This document shows positions 58,312-64,000 of a stretch of DNA of 64,000 nt, one piece after another. Position 1 is the first letter of the stretch. Every line of letters starts with the position of its first letter. The stretch is from contig CP136062.1 of the NCBI GenBank assembly GCA_032622095.1, positions 229,540,578 to 229,604,577 of the forward strand, in the 5' to 3' direction. Below the pieces are notes generated by a model. It did not search any database. It was not told the origin of the DNA and saw nothing but the letters and a program-made list of their open reading frames with translations. Both the position numbers and the translations under genes were made by a program. This DNA is from Siphonodentalium dalli (Eukaryota; Mollusca; Scaphopoda; Gadilida; Siphonodentaliidae).

Positions 58312-58458
58312 ATGACATCAAAACCTCACCATTTTACCTGTATTTTATGCACATTATTTGTTATAATATTATATGCATCCGCAGACTTGTACTGGGTTGA
58401 TGACAGTTCTGGTTACGGCCGCGTTTTTGATGGAATTGGAGGAATTAGTGGTGGTGGG
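58312..58458 (+). CDS. GALC: galactocerebrosidase (GALC) homologue, exon 1
   Basis: Galactocerebrosidase (GH59) is the lysosomal enzyme that removes galactose from galactosylceramide and psychosine. This exon encodes Met, a basic/polar start, a hydrophobic signal-peptide core (CILCTLFVIILYASA, residues about 10-24) and then DLYWVDDSSGYGR-FDGIGGISGGG. This matches the N-terminus of mature GALC, whose hallmark is DDS-G-GR-FDGIG--SGGG. The catalytic glutamates are in later exons. The exon ends in phase 0 at a good donor (GGG|GTAGGT, 58459), the position where vertebrate GALC exon 1 also ends, after SGGG. The frame's apparent continuation to 58500 is intron. Exon 2 was not found before 64000, so the gene runs off the right edge with at least 5.5 kb of intron 1. 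Confidence 0.85.
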
Positions 58459-59150
58459 GTAGGTTATATAGTGAAAACGAAGGACTACAGTTATCAGTAG
58501 TAGTACTACTACTAGTAGCAGTAGTAATACATGTAGTAATATAGTATCACTAAGGTTACCATTGGTTACTAGTAGAAGAAGCTAAATGTTTTCCATAGAC
58601 CATAGTCTTAAAGTTAGGCCACGCACATGTTAATTAAGTGACCAATTTTGAATGGGGATTTCCATGCAAATCATTGCAGCAAAAGTTATAAACTTATGGG
58701 CACTCAAGCATCAATATCATTAAACATGTGCAGACATAACATTTAACTGGTGGCTGCGCTTGGTAAATTGCAAATTTTTGCTATAAATAATTTTTTTAGA
58801 ATTTTTAACTGGAGCTATACAACACTTGACCTAGTTTAAAAAAAATCACTGCTGAATATAACATTAACAAAAATACAACAACTTTCTAATGGAATATATT
58901 CCAAGCCGACCCGCCAGATAAATATATATTGTTTTCAATACTGCACAAAGTCACACCCAGAAATAATTGCAGCTCTGCAACTTGCTGCGGATATTTCCAT
59001 GGAAATGCCCATTCAAAATTGGTCACTTGACCTCTTCCTTAAAATTTACCATTTTGGAAGCGCACAATGCATAAGGTCAGAAGACCAACCCTTCCAACAT
59101 ATTTTGCCATTTACTTTAAGACTAGGAGTACTTTACCAGCCACATATTTT
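58459..59150. other. GALC intron 1, start
   Basis: Contains a short TAG/CTA triplet tract with a self-complementary centre (58495-58530). Nothing else was recognised. Confidence 0.5.
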
Positions 59151-59151
59151 T

Positions 59152-59334
59152 TAGCTCAATTAACTTGACAAAAGTTTGAGCTATTGCTATGGGTTAATTG
59201 TTATCTGCATTCGTCCATGCATCCGTGATCTGTCAACAATTTTCATTAGCACACAAAGTGACAATACAGGTCATATCTCTCATCTAATCATCACCAAACC
59301 ATCATATTAATCTTCAGGGTAACCTTTAGATGGG
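59152..59334 (+). repeat. satellite-family lead unit, split by a MULE
   Basis: TTGACAAAAGTTTGAGCTAT...GTCAACAATTTTCATTAGCA parallels 62010-62110 (TTTGAGCTATTGCCATGG, GTCAACAATTTCCTTTAGCA). The unit is interrupted at TAGATGGG by the MULE and resumes at 60928. Confidence 0.6.
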
Positions 59335-60919
59335 CGGACCTCCTATTTACCGAGAACAACCGAGAACAAGTCCAAAATTAATAAATAAGTCATAATAATG
59401 TCCAAGTATAGTGTATATATCACTCTTAAGTAGATATTGTACCATATTTTACCATTTAAATGACATATATGTAGTTATTTTACGTATACCGAGAACTTGA
59501 AACATCGCCGCCATGTTCTCGGCTGGCGGTAACACAAAGGCATGAGTCGTGCCTAAGTGTTAATTAACGGGACCTGGGTCTGTTTGGTGATTAGAATTAA
59601 TTGAGTTGTGTACACTAATATGTGTTACTGTTAGTTAATCACTGCGATGTGTGAGTGCATACCATTGTAGGTGAGAAATATATTAAAGAAATAATTACAA
59701 CTGATGCAAAAAAACACCTTCTGTAATCTGTCACTTGGAAGAACAAATCCTACTTCTCAAATCAGCAATTGAAACTGGATCTATAATTGGTATCGACGGA
59801 ACATTTAATCTTGCATCTTGCTATGTAACAACTATTATTTTAAAAAACCCTAATATTATAAGGAAATCAACTTCAGATACACCAATATTTTTAGGACCTT
59901 TATTGTTGCATTGGGATGGTACTTTTTAATCTTACCATCGGTTTTTATCTTATTTATCAAGTAAGTTAGCAGGCATTTCACAAGATAAAGTAATATTTGG
60001 AACTGGTGATGAATTGTAACTTGTGAATGCCATAACATCTTGTTTTCCAAACAGCATGCATACACTATGCACACGCTATCTTAAGGACAATCTTCTCCAT
60101 AATATAAAAAGACCGACAATGACGAGACTGTGCAAAAAGTAATCAATAAGGTTTTCAATACAAAGACTGGACTTCTGACGACAATTGACAATGGCAGACA
60201 TACGATGAGACAGAAGCTGACATACTTACGCAAAACAGACGATATTTGACAAATTCATTCATGCCGAGATTACGAACTAAAATATTTGACGCTTGAAAGC
60301 AAAATAAAAACATTCCTAAATTTTGGACTAATAACAATTGTGAATCAATGAATAATATTATTAAATTATCAACCGATTGGAAAATATTAGAACCCCCAGA
60401 CTTAACAGACAGACTTTATGAAATTGTAAATGATCAACTCAGGGATATTAGAAGTGCGCTGCACTCAACTAGTGACTTGCCACCGGAACGAAGAGATAGA
60501 CGTCTAAAACAAATTCTACAATTCGTATCAGCTCCTTCGACTGTTTTGCTATCAACAGACGAAAAAAAAAGTCCCAAAGGGCAATGTCACACACTCCCCT
60601 TAGATGGGGTAAATGTGTCAAACCGAGAAGACACTACAAACCGAGAACAAGCTTAATTATCAAACCGAGAAGACACTACAAACCGAGCACAAGCTTAATT
60701 AATTAAGCCACTGCGCTGTGTGTTAAACGAGATCGTCGCTCGGTGGCGCTTACAATTTGTTAACAATATGTCGGTTAAATGCATAAAAGTAAACATTTTA
60801 ATGAAAATATTGATGTCTACTGTAGATATTTCAAATAAAACACTATATTTAATGTATATAAGGAATTTTAAACCTTGTTCTCGGTTTTTCTCGGTTGTTC
60901 TCGGTAAATAGGGTGACCC
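59335..60919 (+). mobile_element. MULE-type DNA transposon, 1.6 kb, decayed
   Basis: Inverted ends share CCTATTTACCGAGAACAACC. The element is flanked by an exact 8-bp duplication TAGATGGG (59327-59334 and 60920-60927). CCGAGAACAA motifs repeat subterminally at both ends. It encloses a broken MULE-like transposase. Size, TSD length and protein all fit a Mutator-like element. Confidence 0.8.
59735..60600 (+). pseudogene. MULE-like transposase, frameshifted
   Basis: The opening frame gives IGIDGTFNLASCYVTTI (first catalytic Asp region, DGTF) and FLGPLLLHWDGTF, then a stop. The decayed continuation reads KVIFGTGDEL (degraded TD-E motif), FPNSMHTLCTRYLKDNL (C--H/Y-type block) and, after 60320, NNNCESMNNIIKL, then DLTDRLYEIV. 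The order matches the DDE/D transposase core of Mutator-like elements. Many stops and frameshifts make it non-functional. Confidence 0.75.
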
Positions 60920-60969
60920 TAGATGGGAGCTGTCAATTTTTTTCAAAATTTGTTAAAAAAAACATGGCT

Positions 60970-61312
60970 GCCAGTATAGCTGAAGGGGTCACTCTCACCA
61001 AAAAAAGTGCTGAAGGGTACACAGGGTTTGAAAATGTGCTGAAGGGTACACAGGGTTTGTGATCGGCACAAACACCATTACTTAAACTGTGTTTCTGAAA
61101 GTCTAGCGCCCATTAGCAGCTTGTTTTCAGTTCATTTTAATGTTCATTGGAACGTAAACAATTATTCTCTAACAGAAATCATGGCAGATACGAAAACTAA
61201 ACGTCATTTAAAACGACATTTCAAAACCTGTGTACCCTTCAGCACGTTTTAAAAACCTGTGTACCCTTCAGCACTTTTTCTGGTGAGAGTAACCCCTTCA
61301 GCCCCAGTATTT
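60970..61312. mobile_element. inverted-repeat element with GTGCTGAAGGGTACACAGG arms
   Basis: The left arm (about 60970-61065) contains two tandem TGCTGAAGGGTACACAGGGT blocks and GGGTCACTCTCACC. The right arm (about 61222-61312) is its complement, with two blocks as well. The loop is about 150 nt. It interrupts a satellite-type unit; no coding content. Confidence 0.75.
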
Positions 61313-62004
61313 AAAATTTGGATCCACCAGCACACCCTGCAGCCCGCATTTATTGGAGAATTGTTTTGAAAATTTACAGGCATGTTTAGGATCAAGTCTA
61401 GATGGGAGCTATCAAATTTGAACAGAGATATTATAAGCATAATAATTAATTATTCACCGCCCAGCGACTACCCCGCTTTCCGGCGTTGAATTGATCCGGA
61501 ATTTATTATATATCTCACAACTGGAACAGCCTTCACCTTCACGTCATTTGAAAATAATTTTGACAGTTGGACGTTCGATTATATTTTGATATAAAGATAT
61601 GTAAAATTTGAGCTTATGTCCGTATGGGAAGTTGACAATAAGTGATAGCAGTAAATATGAAGTCAATTGATATGTATTTCATAATCTTCATAGCTAATTG
61701 TATTGTGCGATAGATAGTTATTTGTTGGTGTCTGTAATCTTTATATCAGAAAAATGTTTGATGTCCTGAAAGTGAGCGAATGATGTGAGTTGAATGACAG
61801 TTGTGTGTTGATGGAGCTTAATGTAATGTAAACTAATGTATACTATGTAACTGAGCTTGCCTCATTGCTTCCATAATAAATCATGTACCGGTACTCAGCA
61901 TTGAGCCTTATTGTCTCTCCTAAACATAGAATCACATGTATATGTCGTAGCATTACCTCAGGTGTGTCCCTAATTCGGAATTAGTCTCACAGCCCCGTTT
62001 TATT
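61313..62004. other. GALC intron 1, nothing recognised
   Basis: Near 61398 TAGATGGGAGCTATCAA repeats the junction sequence seen at 60920 (TAGATGGGAGCTGTCAA), suggesting a further decayed satellite-type unit. No exon was recognised. Confidence 0.4.
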
Positions 62005-64000
62005 AGGTCAACTTTACTTTGTAAAGTTTGAGCTATTGCCATGGCTTGGTATCCGTCGTGCGTGTGTGCGTGATTCGTCAACAATTTCCTTTAGCACGGG
62101 CTACACTTCGTACCTTTGTTCCGATTATTATGAAATTTGTCATGGATGTTGACATTGACATGTAGATGGGAACGAGTCATTTTGGGGTCATTCGGAAAAA
62201 AAACATGGCCGCCAGTGGCCATCTTGGATTTCAAAATTCAATCCATTAGCACGGGATACAGGCCGTACTGTTCGTCTTATTGTCATGAAATTTGTCATGG
62301 ATGTTAATATTGACATGTAGATGGGAACGAATAATTTTGGGGTCATTCGGCCAAAAAACATGGCCGCCGGCAGCCATCTTAGATTTTACTCTTTGCATGA
62401 CTAAATCCTTTGACACGGGCTACAGGTCGTACCTTTGGTCGGATCATCATAAAATTTGTCATGGATGTTAACAATGACATGTAGATGGGAACGAGTCATT
62501 TTTGGGTCATTCGGCCAAAAAATATGACCACCAGCAGCAGTGTAGTTTCCAGTAATTATTTGGGGGCACCTGTTTATATGCCAAAGTCATATTCGAAGGC
62601 CGCAGCCCTAAGTTGGGGAGGGTATGGTGTGGCCTCCCCCTTGAACTACATGTACATACTGCCATAAAATGACAATTTGATGATTTAGTGTTAGTCGTGT
62701 TTGTTTTCTAGTATTAATGGTCAAAAAACAAATTATCTGAGGAATTTTTCTTCTTTCTAACTGTTTTTTGGGCGCCTGGAGTTTGGGCGCCCATACCTGT
62801 TACAGGTACCAAAACTGGCCTGGAAATTACCCTGACCAGCAGCCATCTTGGATTTTACTCTTTGTATGACTAAATCCTTTAGCACGGGCTACAGGTCGTA
62901 CCTTTAGTCTGATCATCATGAAATTTGTCATGGCTGTTGAAATTGGAATGTAGATGGGAACGAGTCATTTTGGGGTCATTCGGACAAAAAACATGGCCAC
63001 CAGCGGCCATCTTTGATTTCAAAATTTAATCCATTAGGACGGGCCACAGGTCGTACTCTTCGCCTGATCATCATGAAATTTGTCACTGATGTTAATTTTG
63101 ACATGTAGATGGGAACGAGTAATTTTGGGGTCATTCGGCCAAAAAACATGGCCGCTGGCAGCCATCTTAGATTTTACTCTTTGCATGACTAAATCCTTTA
63201 GCACGGGCTACAGGTCGTACCTTTGGTTAGATCATCATGAAATTTGTCATGGATGTTAACAATGACATCTAAATGGTAACGAGTAATTTTGGGGTCATTC
63301 GGCCAAAAAACATGGCCAGGCAGCCATCTTGGATTTTACTCTTTGTATGACTAAATCCTTTAGCACAGGCTACAGGTCGTACCTTTAGTCTGATCATCAT
63401 AAAATTTGTCATGGCTGTTGAAATTGGAATATAGATGGGAACGAGTCATTTTGGGGTCATTCGGACAAAAAACATGGCCGACAGCGGCCATCATGGATTT
63501 CAAAATTCAATCCATTAGCACGGGCTGCAGGTCGTACTGATCATCATACAATTTGTCATGGATGTTAATATTGACATGTAGATGGGAACAAGTAATTTTG
63601 GGGTCATTTGGCCAAAAAAACATGGCCGCCAGGCAGCAGCCATCTTGGATTTTACTCTTTGTATGACTAAATCATTTAGCACAGGCTACAGGTCGTACCT
63701 TTAGTCTGATCATCATAAAATTTGTCATGGCTGTTGAAATTGGAATATAGATGGGAACGAGTCATTTTGGGGTCATTCGGACAAAAAACATGGCCGACAG
63801 CGGCCATCTTGGATTTCAAAATTCAATCCATTAGCACGGGCTACAGGTCGTACTGTTCATCTGATTTTCATACAATTTGTCATGGATGTTAATATTGACA
63901 TGTAGATGGGAACAAGTAATTTTGGGGTCATTCGGCCAAAAAACATGGCCGCCAGCAGCCATCTTGGATTTTACTCTTTGCGTGACTAAATCCTTTGGCA
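62005..64000 (+). repeat. ~155-bp satellite, alternating dimers, runs off the window
   Basis: About ten units marked by TAGATGGGAACGAGT-like blocks near 62164, 62319, 62483, 62951, 63106, 63268, 63433, 63580, 63749 and 63903. Units alternate between a form ending GATTTCAAAATTCAATCCAT and one ending GATTTTACTCTTTGxATGAC, giving a dimer period of about 310 bases. Each unit has a CATGGCCGCCAGCxGCCATC block. A hAT-like MITE interrupts the array. Confidence 0.9.
62538..62834. mobile_element. 297-bp hAT-like MITE
   Basis: Ends CAGTGTAGTTTCCAG and CTGGAAATTACCCTG (13 of 15 complementary), flanked by an exact 8-bp duplication ACCAGCAG (62530-62537 and 62835-62842). CAG-type ends with 8-bp duplications are typical of hAT non-autonomous elements. 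The inserted segment cleanly interrupts a satellite unit. Confidence 0.82.

Noticed and set aside
58133-58321. Minus-strand 62-codon frame over the GALC promoter
   Set aside because: Antisense of the promoter and start of GALC exon 1; no motif.

Overview
This is a 64-kb piece of eukaryotic nuclear DNA, almost certainly from an aquatic invertebrate animal. The evidence is interrupted genes with GT-AG introns, an ApeC (apextrin C-terminal) domain gene, very dense non-LTR and DNA-transposon remnants, foldback MITEs and minisatellites, and an AT-rich background. No bacterial-type operons, rRNA, tRNA or CRISPR were recognised. Most long open frames in the window are repeat artefacts. The two real genes are visible only as exons.

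Genes. (1) On the + strand from 3856 to 41825 I can chain six exons with matching intron phases. Two exons carry the second half of an ApeC domain, two encode a Thr-rich mucin-like stalk, and two encode a PLAT/LH2 domain ending in a stop codon, with a poly(A) signal 70 bases beyond. The 5' exons lie left of the window or were not recognised. (2) At 58312 the first exon of a galactocerebrosidase (GALC, glycoside hydrolase family 59) homologue begins with a signal peptide and the family's N-terminal motif. Two CLEAR-like E-boxes lie within 85 bases upstream. The rest of that gene lies beyond the right edge.

Mobile DNA. The most striking structure is a 13.8-kb near-perfect palindrome (19946-33735) inside the 18-kb intron between the two Thr-rich exons. 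It starts 5'-AG, is flanked by an exact 6-bp target duplication (TGCGTC), has a 28-nt centre, and carries a tandem 2.2-2.3-kb duplication in each arm. The 6-bp duplication and 5'-AG ends suggest a gene-poor Polinton/Maverick relative that became a head-to-head dimer. Other elements include TTAA-flanked MITEs with a recurrent hairpin, TA-flanked MITEs, a 4.4-kb CCATGG-rich element (44452-48875) that splits a non-LTR retrotransposon, a second retrotransposon with a twin-priming-type 5' inversion (about 54300-57340), a MULE-type transposon (59335-60919), and a hAT-like MITE (62538-62834) within a satellite array that runs off the right edge.

Layout: 1-3.9 kb minisatellite and intergenic or intronic DNA; 3.9-41.8 kb ApeC/PLAT gene with TE-filled introns, including the palindrome; 41.9-58 kb intergenic TE graveyard; 58.1-64 kb GALC promoter, exon 1 and the start of intron 1, filled by a MULE and satellite repeats.
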